A stretch of 64,000 bases of DNA, from assembly GCF_030867145.1 (NCBI RefSeq), contig NC_134429.1, positions 21,437,115 through 21,501,114 of the forward strand, read 5' to 3'. The translations under genes and the position numbers were made by a program. The first letter of the stretch is position 1; every line of letters starts with the position of its first letter. The notes below the pieces were generated by a model. That model was not told the origin of the DNA. It saw nothing but the letters and a program-made list of their open reading frames with translations, and made no database searches. Shown here piece by piece: positions 25,201 through 37,200 of this stretch. The stretch comes from Opisthocomus hoazin (taxonomy: Eukaryota > Chordata > Aves > Opisthocomiformes > Opisthocomidae).

Positions 25201-28200
25201 AAAGGCTGCTTCTCCCCAGCATCTTAATCAGCTGGTATTTGCTCAAAAGAACAAGCGAGTACAGGCTGCTGCACGACGCGATAAGGCACAACACGGCTTC
25301 AACCGCAAAAACAACGCAGCTCCTTTTAATTGGGAACAAAGGGCAATTGCGGCCTCATCACTGCCGCAATTCCCTGCCACGGGCTGATACACGGGGACGT
25401 TCCGTGGGTGGAAGGCATCTCTCTGCTGACGAAAACAGCCCACGGCGGAAGGGCACAAAGGACAGACCGATGCCGAAGCGCAACCAGTACCATCTTTTTG
25501 GTTTCGCAAATGATGTCAGGGTCACTGCAGCGAACAAACATCTCGGGCTCCCCCCCTGGCATCCCCACCGGCGCGCCTGCGGAGGAGAGACCGCGGTGAA
25601 GCCAGATTCAGCGTCTTCTCTGCCTGTGCTTGCCACCCTGCAGACCAGAACCCTTCTGTCGGGCTACCTGGGCGCTCCAGCACAGGAGGCTGAATATAAA
25701 ATTAATGCAGGCAAGCAGATGAGGAGCAAGCAGGGAGCCCAAGGCTGTGAAAGGGCAAGGAAGCAGAGACGAGCTCTGTGGATGCCACCCGCACCTCCAG
25801 GAAGGCTCCTGCGAGCCCTGGATGCTGACTAATGAGGAGGAGCCCCAGTCCCTGCCGCGCTCACCGGGGAGGGTGTGCCAGGGCGGCAGCCGAATGGTCT
25901 TCTTCAGGAAGGTGAGCTCCGGGTGGTAGAAGCGGAAGGTCTGGTCCACGACGTGGGGCTGGGGCTCCACCTTCACCCGCAGCAGCGCGATGGGCTTCCC
26001 CCCGCTCACCCGGAAGGAGACCTGTCCCGGGGGGTGGTGGGAGAGGGACGGGGTTTCGCGAGAGCGATGCTTCTCCCCCCGCGCAGCCCCTCGAGCAGGG
26101 TTTTGGCCCCGCTCCCTCACCTGGATGTGCTTCGTCTGCCCGGCCCAGCTCTTCCCCAGGGAGCAGGCGGCCGTGTTGGCACCGGCGCCCAGCCCTGCCG
26201 GCCCCTGCCGGGTGCAAGAGCAGGTTGTCCCGGGGTGCAGCACGGCTACGGCTGCACAGTGCTCCCCGGGCAGTGCCACCCTGCCCTGCGCAGCCAAACT
26301 CAGCCCAGGGGAACGCTTCCGACCGGGGACAGCTTAAAACAGAGGCCTGCACCTACCTGTGCCGCGACAACCGCGGGGTCTGCGGAGAAGGTCTGGTATT
26401 TGAAGGGGATGCGGACGGTCTCTTTGGGGCGCAGGTAGACCTGAGGCCTGAGGTCGTCGCGGAGGTGGAACATCTCCTCCTCCACCGGCGTAAGGCTCTT
26501 GGTCAGCTCCTTGAAGTGGCGCCACTCCCTCGGGTCCAGTACGACACTGGGGGAGCGAGCGGCGGAGATGCTGGTGAGGACTGGTCGGGAGCTGGTGCCA
26601 CGCCAGCATCTCCCCACGCACACACCACCCTGCTTCAGCCCCCACCTGAGCTCGGGGTGGTCGACCTCGATGGTCACGGTGTGCTGGACGCTGTAGGGGT
26701 TCTTCAGGGCGAACTCAAAGAACTCCGCTGTCCCCAGCGCGGCGTGCACGGTGTGGGTGGCGGTGATGGCCTGGCTGAGCACGCGGGAGATGCTCTCGCC
26801 CTTGATGTGCTCCCGGTAGGCGTCGATGAACTGCAGGTCCCGGCTGTGCCGGCCATGCTCCTCCTGCCAGCCCTGCCGGGAGGGAGGGAGGGGACCATGA
26901 GCCAGAGCCACCGCAGCACCCCCAGCCCCCCGCACCCCTCTCCTCACCGAGAGCTGCGGCGTCCTCCCGCCACCGGCATCCTCCGGCTGCCGCGCCAGCG
27001 CCATGCGCCGCAGCTTGCGCCGGCGGGCGGCCGCGGCCTCGCTGGGGGCAGCCGGGGGGACCGGCCGCGCCTCCGGCCGGCGGCTGCACAGGGCGGCTGC
27101 CAGCTCGCCGTCCACCTCCGCCAGCCGGCGTGCCCGAGACACCCGTCCGCCTGCGGGGAGAGACCACCGCGGCACCGGCGAGGGACCCCCAGTTAGCGCA
27201 GCCCGCCGGGGTCCCCGTGACGCTGCAGGGCTGGGAAGGGCAGCCCCGGAGGGGGCAGCCACCCCGCGGCCGGGGCACAGTGCTGGCACCGCGGCAGCGG
27301 GGACAGCAGAGACCCCGCGGATGCGAGCCTGCGCGGGGACAGGCCGAGCCCCAGCCCGGCAGGACTCACCGCCGGCGGCGTTCAGGGAGAAGCAGCTGCC
27401 GGCGCGGACGCTGCCAGCGGCATCCGGCACGGGCACGATGCGGCAGCGCGATGGCAGCGGGGACAGCGGCCGCCCCGGGGTCTCCTCGCACGGGTGGCCT
27501 GCGACAAGCAGAGACAGGGCTGAGTGGAAACCCTCTACTTTTCACTGTTATAAAGTCTACCGCAAATTTTTATCCCCACTGCAGCTCTTTGCTCCTGCTT
27601 TTGTAAATTGTCGGTAAATACCTGGTTGCTAAGGATGCTCTGTGAGCCCTGCTGCAGTCCCTCCAGAGCCTGCTGCTGTCACCGCCACACAGCCGCCCAC
27701 CCGCAGACGGAGCAGCGCCAGCAGCCCCGCACCGTGCTGCCGAGTCACCGCCGAGCCCCTCACCAGCTGCGCGTGGCCTCGCACCACCCCGTCTCCCCGC
27801 TCCCGCTGCCACCCTCGCTCCCACAAAGGCCATGGCGAGCAGAGCCAGACGAGGCTCTGAACCCAGCCTGCAAACCCCGGCCCCATCTGTCAGGCAGGGG
27901 CACCACGCTTTTCAGTACTGTTCTTAACAGCAGTATTTTGAAATATGAAAAAAAGAGGACACAAGGAAAAAAACCAAGCCAACAGCAATCAAAGGCTGGC
28001 TGCTGCCCTGGTGCAGCATCTCTGCTTCTCCTCTCCCTCTCTTCTCCTGCAGGGTGCGAGTTAAACCTCTCCCTGGGTTATGAATCTCAGATTCTCCTTC
28101 CCAGGGGCTTATCGTCCCTTCGCAGGCAAAGTATGGAAATGACGATTTAAGATATCTTATAATGGAGCTAATCTTTCTTCCGAAGATAAGATTTAAAACC

Positions 28201-31200
28201 TGGAGTCACTGCACATTTACAGGACAGGGAATTAAATACACAAAGTAAAAGCAGCCCGCGGGTCCGGGCAGAGTCACGTCCTCGCAGCACAGTTTGTTCG
28301 GGCACAGCCCTGCGCCCTTCTCCCGCGGCCCCGTGCTGTTTGCTGACACCCACCCGCACGGCCTTGCCCCCGCTCCGCCGGCCTCCCCACCACCCCGCGC
28401 CGGCGCTCGCAGCCACGCAGGGACCACAAGCACAACCAGGAGCCGCACAGCTCTGCCCACAGGCCAGCGGTCCCCAGAACCAAGCGGCTGCCACCAGGAC
28501 AGGGGCTCCAGCTGGCACTGGAGGTACCCGGCGAGGGGCACGTGCCGCATGTCACCGGTGCCGGCACCCAAGGCTTTCGGCCACGCGAGCCACGGGCTCT
28601 TACCGACGTTGGCCAGGCAGAGGTGGAGCCGGCCCCGCACGGCCACGCGGACGCCGAGGGGCCGCAGGGCGCCGTGCCGCAGTGCCTCCCGGCCCATCAC
28701 CGCCACCTCCGGCTCGTACTCGGTCGCAGCCACCTCCAGCTCATGGTGGGTCCTGACGGCCGCCCGGCCCTGGCGCAGCAAGGACTGGGGACAAGCAAGG
28801 ACAGGTGAGGAGTGAGGAGGTACCAGGGACGTCAGGCCTGGGGGGTTAAGGGGTCTGGGTACGGATGTCTCTGGATGTCCTAGGTCTGGGGCTTAGCCCT
28901 AGGATACTGCAGGAGTTCCAGGGAAGGGGAAGAAACTTAACATTTTGCCATCACTTTCAAGGCAAAGATGGCAAATCTCACAATTATAGAATCATAGAAT
29001 CATTAAGGTTGGAAAAGACCTCTAAGATCATCAAGTCCAACTGTCAGCCCAACACCACCACACCTGCTAAACCGTATCTACACTTTTACTGAAGCCATCC
29101 AGGGTTGGCGACTCCACCACTTCCCTGGGCCGCCTGTTCCAGTGCTTGACCACTCCTTCAGTAAAGAAATTTTTCCTAACATCCAATCTGAACCTGCCCT
29201 GATGCAACCTGAGGCCATTCATCAGGGGCCTGTCGGGCTGACGTGGGTCTCAGCTACACAGGGGGCTGACAGCAGCTCAATTACTAAAGATGCGAGGGTG
29301 ATGCAACAGCATCTCAACACGGGACCAGAGGAAAAGTCAGGCTCTTCCTTAACCTCCTGCACACTAAGCAAGAGGGGGGTCTCCTTCCTCGTTACAGCCC
29401 TGAGAGCGTAAGGGGAAAGACCTCCAGTTTAACCGATACCTCCAGTTTAACGGCAGCGGACCCAACATGGAGCAGCGAGTCTCCGTCCCAGACGTCAACC
29501 TGGAGGCTGTGCTCGGCCAGGTACCGCACGAACCAGCGCTGCTCCCCGGGGCGCAGGAAAGCGGGGTCCACCATGTACTTCAGCTGCAAGCCCGGTGGTC
29601 CTGCCAGACACGCAGCATTGTCATGGAAATGGAGCTCCTGACAGCACAGGGACCTTCTTCTGCGCCAGAGAAGCCTGGCTGCTCTCATATCCATTCTCCC
29701 CCACTTAATGAACCCGTTAGTCAATTAGTAAGGTCCAAGGTCCCCCAGGATTGGCATCCTCCCACAGAAACACTCGGTCTGTATGGACCCCCCTCTCATT
29801 TCCATTAGCAGCTCCACGTGGAGCAGGAGCTTCATTAGCCACAAGTGCTTGGTGTCCCTTGGGACCAGAATTTAATAAGAGACAGGGAAAAAAACCACAA
29901 AGAAAAGCATGAAGCCAGGAGGATCAGAGCCGGGCACTCGCGCTGACACGCTGCCTTTCTTTTCAAAGGTGCTTGCCAGCAGCCTCGATGTGCACATCAC
30001 CCCACCACCACTTCCCCGTGTTTCACTTCAAATGCTGGGCATTTTGAACCTCTCTCATGACGTGCCACGCTAACTGGCAGAGGTTTGCTATTCAAGCAGC
30101 CACTGGCCTGTTCCTCAGCCTGGAGGCAAGCCCAGATCCGACCGACGGAATAGGAGCAGGCGCACAAGGATGCCAAAACCAGAGCTCACCAGTGCCGAGA
30201 GTCCCGTCCTTGTTCACCCGGCCAAGGAGCTGCAGCGGCAGCGCCGGCCCGGCCGCCAGCCCCCCGTCCGCGCTGACCAGCTGCAGCCGCGGCGTGGTGA
30301 CCGCCGGGAAACGGTAGAACTGGAAGGTGAGGAAGACAGTCCTTGGCCACGTCCCTTCCACACCATCTCGGGCATCCCTTGAGTGAGAAAGCAGGGTCTG
30401 GGTTAGTTCGTGGCAGGGTGCTGCCTCCCCATCATGAGCTCCTCGTGTATTTGGCACACGCTGAGAAGCAGAAGAAAGATCGGCACCATCACAAGTATTT
30501 GGACTTCTCTGAAGACAGCGGGCATATGGTTTGCCTTAGCTTTCCAAAAGCCTCATAATTCCAGCTGTCTCCCGCCATATGCTGCGATGGAGGAGCCCAG
30601 CAAAGGCAGCGTTTTACCTTCGCACCGCACGCTGCCATCCACGGAAAAAACACAAGAACACAAGTGGGGCCTCCCTCAACCAGCCAAGGCCACCCTCACA
30701 GCTGCCAGCTTTCTCAACTGCACACGCATTTATGGAGAAACCCTGCACTAACTAGCTTTTACCATCCCACTGTGGCTAATGGATACAATGAAAAAAAAAT
30801 GGAACATGATTTAAGACTTCCCAGAAAGGACACGAGCACCACCATAAAACCCTCTGGGGCTTCACCTCCATGGTGGGCACTGGAAGAAGCACCACCTTCG
30901 CAAGGACTTCTGCTCAAGCCGGGAAGCGGGCTGGGGGGTTTGGGAAAGGACTCTACCCCAGGAGACCACTCGGATCTGCCTGCAGAAGGCACCACAAGGA
31001 GCTGCCATCCCACCTGCCAAGAGCCAGGAACTGCAGGATTATTTCGTTGCCTTGTAGAGGGTCGGCTTCCTCCAGCTGCGGGCTGAAACTCGCTGGGTCC
31101 ACCGGCTCCGAGATTTCCACCGGCTCCTGGTTGCGGTCCAGGATCTCCGGGAAGCCAGCGGCGTGCAGGCGTGCCCGGGAGGCACGGGACAGCAGCGTGT

Positions 31201-34200
31201 GGGAACTGGCGGAGAAACAGGGATGAGCCGGAGGGAAGCGGCCGCAGGGGACCCCGGTGGGCCGGGCAACGGGGGCACAGGAGCCGGGGAAGGGCGGCCG
31301 AGCATCACCTGCCTGCCTGCAGCCCCAGGGCAGCAATGGGCAGCTGCAGCGGGGCGAAGGGCAGCGCCCGCAGCTGGTCGCCGGCGCAGGTCTCCGGGTC
31401 CGGCAAGCCAAGGTCGGCCTCCAGGTGAGTGATCCCCCCCTCCTGCCGCGAGCCGTGGCTGCGGGGTGCCGGGTTCTGGCCCCTGCCCCGCGGCGGGGCC
31501 GACAGCCGGGACACCGAGAGCTGCTGGGAGAGCGGCGAGCATGAGCCCCCACGGCAGCCCCCCGAGGCAGCCCACCCTGCGGGGCCAGCAGCCCCTCCTC
31601 GCTAAAGCAGCTCAGACTCCGCGCGCTCCGGCATCACCGCTCTGCCAAGAAGCGGCACAGCGCGGCTGCTCGAGGATTCACACCTCTGCTCCTGCTCAGC
31701 TGCTGCGCTTTCCCTGGCAAGGGATGAGAAAATGCAGCAGGAACATCAAACCCCTTAATGCGGTCTTACGGAGCATTTCATTTCAAAACTATTTGTGTGC
31801 ATTGATCCCTGCATCGAGACACAAAAAAGCATAAAGAGCGATCTGGGTGTTCACAGCTCTTTTTAAACCCTGGTAGCTCCGCATGAAGAACCCGTGTGTC
31901 CCTGTCAGCACATACTGGGGACAACAGCACCCAGCAAATCCAGGCTGTCAAAAACCAGACCTGCCCTTACAAATACATTTGGGGTGTGAAAAGAGCTCAG
32001 GGAATCTTGTCCAGCATGTTACAGGCAGAATCCATTCTGCTGCCCCAGAGGGGGTGGATTTGAGCAGGATGCTCAGTGCCTCTCGGCCACGGCAGCCAGG
32101 AAAACCGGCCAAGGGCAGGACTGGGAGCAGCTCCTCAGCACGTGGGCCATCCCCTGGGAACGCTGCTGCCTGGCACCCATGTCCACAGGCATGCACGGCA
32201 CTTACCCCCCGTCCCCGTGGGGAAGACGCCATCCGCAGCGGGGCTGGAGGACCTGCGGAGAGGGACAGGAGAGATGCTGGAGCGGAGCCATCACCCCCAG
32301 GCCCTGCCACCAAGCCCCCTCCACCCTCCCACCGGCCCAGCGAGGTAGCTTACTATCACTCAACCACTTACTTGATTTATTTTTCCAGTAAGACTGCTGC
32401 CTGGGGAGGAGGTAACGTAGCACATCTCCAGATCCACCCACTGTTTTGCCGGGAATTAGGCTAACTCTGCCCCAAAAGGCAGCTCTTCCACCCCCAGACA
32501 GTGCCCCGGTTCCCTACAGCCATACAGTGCTGCCTAAGTGGGATGCTTAATGAGACGTGAAAGGTTTAGGATACTCAAGATTTTCGTCGCTCCTCTGTTA
32601 TTTCTTGTCACTCCCTTCATCTGTCCATGCATTCGTGCCCCGAAACGCCACGAGCTTTGTCGCGTTTCTGTTCGGCTGCTCGGCTCGCTGTGCCGCCGAG
32701 CCGCAGGTCCTCCGGCGCAGACCAGGGCACAGATGACGTATCTCCGCATCCACGTGATGCAGAGACCTTATTTTGCTTCCACCACCACGTATATTCCACT
32801 ATTTCCTGCTGACTGCTGCGCAAAGCAAAGCGCTCTGTCTCCCTGAGGTCTATAATGCCGCTTTCTCGCAGCAAGGAGGGCTCTGGCCAGTGCCAGGGGG
32901 ACGACGGACAGAGCCATCCGAAGATGGGCTCAGCCTCCCCTGACAGCCGCACGCTTCCCAACAGAGCGCTACAAGAAGTGAACAAAACGCTCTCTCAGGC
33001 AGCTCGGGGTGCAGGCTGGCTCTCGCGTGGCAGCGACCCCAACCCAGCACAGCCCCAACACCACCAGACCCCCTCCTTCCATGCGTGAAGACCTCTGCTC
33101 CGACGCCCCTCACACCAGCAAACCCGGCTCGTCGCGGCGTGACGCAGGGACGCGCGGCGCAGAGCCATGGTGCCACTGCCATCTCGTGGAAGGCACCGCA
33201 GCACCGGGGCTGGCGCGGGACCGGGCACCCACGGCACCGGGCACCCACGGCACCGGGCACCGCCGCGGCCCCCCTGCTCGCTGGAGGAGCCGCGTGAGTT
33301 CATAACACGCATTTAAACGCTGCCAGGCGTGGGAGCATCACAGCGAGACCCGCGCGTCGCCGGAGCAGCGGCGGCGGCGCAGAGGATGGTGAAGGTCGCT
33401 GCCTCACCGATCACAAAGCGGGGATTAGAACCGAGCCGGAGAGGATTTCCAGGAGCCCGGGGCACTGACGCAGCCCCGTGCCCAAACCCCAGCCCGCAGC
33501 AGTTTTCTTTCCACCTCCGACACACGCAGCAGGCAAGTGTGGGTAGTTAGGGCTTGGCGGTCAGAAGATGTCGCGCTGTATGGAAATACAGGGCCCCTCT
33601 CCAGACAGCCAATAGCGTTCAGCCTATGACACTGTAAACCCAACCTATATAACGCTGTGCTACCCACCAATAAACGCCATTCGCCGTCCACCACGGTGGT
33701 GTCTGCGAGCTGATGGCCCGAGCAGCCTGGGGTCGGTCACCGTGCCGTTCCTGAACCAGGCCATCACACCTCTGAAGGCAACAGGCAAGCGCTGACGCCC
33801 CGACCGCCGGCCACCCCTGCGCCACGCACGGAGACGCACAAACCCGCAGACGCGCGTACGCAGCCCGCCTTGCCCCTGCCCGTGCACGCCGAGCGAGCGC
33901 GTGCTGCCGTCGCGCTCCCCGAGCGGCACCGCAGCCAGATTCTTACTTTCTTCCTCAGCCCATGATCGATATCCGTCCTGCCCTCCTGTCTGGAGGGATT
34001 CCGAGTCCAGAGACGAGCAGCGGCGCTGCCAGAGAGCACCGTGCTGCTGGTGCGGCCGCTGCGCCCGGCCAGCTCGTCTGGGCGCTGAGCACAGGGGCCC
34101 CAGCACTGCCAGTGTGACCCCACGGGCTGGTGCCGTGCTGGAAACCCCTGGGGATTCTGCACGCGGCTCCGCGCCACGATCACAGCAGAACATTGAGAGT

Positions 34201-37200
34201 TAAAGCGAGAGCCGAATTCAACTCGATGGAAACCTGGTTCACTCCAGTAATTCATACCCCAGCTCACTGGAACTCCAAGTCATGTTTTTTCTCCCGAGCA
34301 GACACCACTGCCACACTCTATATTTTAAATGTCAGCGATCTGGAAAACACTCACTCAGCAACGGCGTAGGAGGCTCCTCCGACTCGTCCCTGTCTTTACG
34401 CAGGATCTCTGCGGCAGTTACAAGATGTTCTTCCGAATCGGTGGAAACACGGAATTGGACAGTCCCAGCCTCCACGTGCCTCCCCTGAAATGGAGCACGG
34501 AACACGTTCAGACAGCGTGCTGCACACAGCCTCCCTCGTACCCCAGAGGGACGCTGCCCCGGCCCCGCAGCCGCGGAAATGGTGCTGCAAGCTGGAGGCA
34601 GCGCTGCCAAGGGGCTGCACTCTAACAAGCTGATCAAACACCTCTGTCCTCCCAGGGACAGGCCCGCTCCACCCACCCACACCCGGCGTCCGGATTTACT
34701 GAGCCAGTTCTGGAGGCACTCATCCACCCCTCCCTGCACCCCCACGGCAGAGAGCAAACCGTGCTGCTCAGCACCACGGCCGCATTCTGGCCACCCCGCG
34801 GCGACTCCTTCGCCCCAGCCCTAACTTCCTTTTGCTGATAAAAACTTTGGAGCGAGGTCTTTATCACTCGGAATAAGCCAGCTCAGCTCAGGGTGGCGTC
34901 CAAGTATTGCGATACATAACCGCGATGACCAGCGACGTGAGCGCTCAGTCTGCACGCCCGCAGCGACCGAGGTGAAGCCGTGCCGGACACCACGCACGCT
35001 ACCCGCCGGCTGGCAGGGCTGGGGGCTGTCAGCCACCCCCTCCCACGCCTCCTCGCCTGCTCTCAGGTTTGCGGGGGCTCCCCCATCGCCTGGGCATTAC
35101 ACGGGGCTTGGGGAAGAGCCTCACGACAACCCCGCCCGAGCCCCGGCGCGTCCCCGCGCCCTCGCAGCGCGGAGGCAAGCCCTTACCTGGTGGCAGCTCT
35201 GGTAGACCAAGGCCTGGCAGGGGCTGCGGTGGGCACCGCCGCGCAGGGGCACGACCACGTCCGCCGCGCCGGCGCCCAGGTCGGGGCTCCAGACGGCCCA
35301 GCGCAGCGAGCGCATGTCGGCCGCCTCGCCGCCGGGCAGGGCCTGGGGGGAGCAGGGGAGCGCGGTGAGCACCGGGCACTGCCGGGACGGGTGAGCGGGC
35401 GCTGCCAGGCAGGCACAGGCTCCGACCTCCCACTGAAACCAATCCCCAGTGCTTCCAGCCCGTTCTGGAGATGTGCCGCTTCCCAGCGCCTTCTTTCCCT
35501 CTTTGCATCCGTTCCCCTGCCCCAACCACCCCTTCGCGGGCTCCGAGGAGCACCCGGAACACCTCTCTGACAGAGAGGGACACGTCGGTCCCAGGGAGAG
35601 GACTCAGGACCACGAGATCTCCCAGTGAAGGGGCACTGACCCAGCTTTCACGGTTCTGCTGTTCACTGCTCCTCCCTCTGCCACCAGCACCTTCCCGTGC
35701 CACGTCACCTCCTCAGGGCTGACCACAAGCTCACGGCCACAGCAGCACGCAGGTACCAACCCCACGTCCTCCCCGCAGACCTCACACCACCCTTCCCCCT
35801 CGGGGACTCTGGTTTTTCCTGCACTTGCCCCATTTGCCCAGCCCGTCGCTGACGTTATTCCCTTCCCGCCGGCTGCGGCACAGCAGGCACCCACGCGCCC
35901 GGTAACTGCGCCTTATTGCCTCGCCGAATTACGCGAGGGACTGCGCCTCTGTATTATGGACCAGCATAATGTAAAAAGAGAAAAGCACAATATAACGCCT
36001 TCAGAAACAACAGGCTCTGCATTCCTTGTACACATTCAGCACGTGCAGGCTGAGACAGACGCCAGCACCCAGCCGCAGGGCTGTCCCCCCTCACTCCAGC
36101 AGCTGCGTTGAGGGATACGCGTCTGACCCCCCGTCCCCGGCAGCGTGAAGGCTTTCACTTACCCAGGTGCGTCCACAGCCTCCCCTCACACCGCACGAGA
36201 GGCCCAGAGCGAACCGAGAGGTCTCTACCAGCGCCTGCAGTCACCCTCGCAGCCCGCTAATTATAGCGCCCAGGACAAGGTGATCAGCTCGGCAAGCGGC
36301 TTTGGGATTAACCGCTCTGCCCAAGGGCTGTGCCACGGGACCCAGCTGCCCCGCTGCCCCAGCCAGCTCCCAGCACCGCCAAACACACAGCTCTGCATCT
36401 GGAGCCCCACAGCTCCGTGGTCCTTGGACTTCAGCTCTGTGTTGGGTTCAACTTCTTTAAAATCTCCCACAGCAAGGCTCAGCTTCTCTCCCCCCTCAAT
36501 ACAAACCCCTCTGGCCTGGCACGCATGGCCCAATTTATAAATACCCCTTTTTCCCCCAGTTTTGCTCTGGACAGCTCTAATGAGAGAGGACATTTGCCAC
36601 ATTTTCAATTAGCATCTTACTGGGACGATTAGGGCCTCCTAACGAACCCACGACCATCGATTCAGCCACACTACAAGCTAAGGGCTCCAGTGGCAAAGGG
36701 TCTCTGGAGCGGACGACTGAACGGCTCGCTAAGCTGGGCTTCACCTGCAGAAAGGTTAAACTGAAATACGTGTAAAGGACGGGTAAGCAGGCACAAGCGA
36801 GCGTGGCCTCTGCAGGCAATACAGAGGCTTCTCCTGCCTTTAAGGTCCACAGAACATCAGGCTGAAGCTCCCAGAAAAACCTCAGCATTCAGACAAAAAG
36901 AGAGCAGGAGGGGTTAACTTATTTTCAGCATAAATGCTCCATTCTAAAGAACAACGTTTTTTAAACTAAAAAAAGAGCTGAAATTTTCCCAGTTAGCTTG
37001 CCAGAGCAGCATGGGACTGCTGCGGACGACATTTCTCCATACACAGACACACGGTGGAGCAATGAAGCCACGTGTGATCACCGTGACTCAACAAGCCCCT
37101 TTGCAGGCTATTTCAGGCGGCGCTGCAGAAAGCCCGTGGACGCTCTGCTTGTCAGGCAGCGTGGCCACGCGGCGAGGAGCCGCTGCACCCCGGGGCTGCG

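Larger units (their letters stand above)
32253..34354 (-). other. NPHP4: NPHP4 intron 10
   Basis: 2.1-kb intron. It contains the solo LTR at 33,538-33,783 and a short 15-bp-period triplication (caccgggcacccacgg) near 33,225-33,262. No other feature was recognised. Confidence 0.7.

Noticed and set aside
33538-33783. Full endogenous provirus
   Set aside because: Only one LTR is present and both copies of the target duplication abut it. No gag, pol or env-like frames occur nearby.
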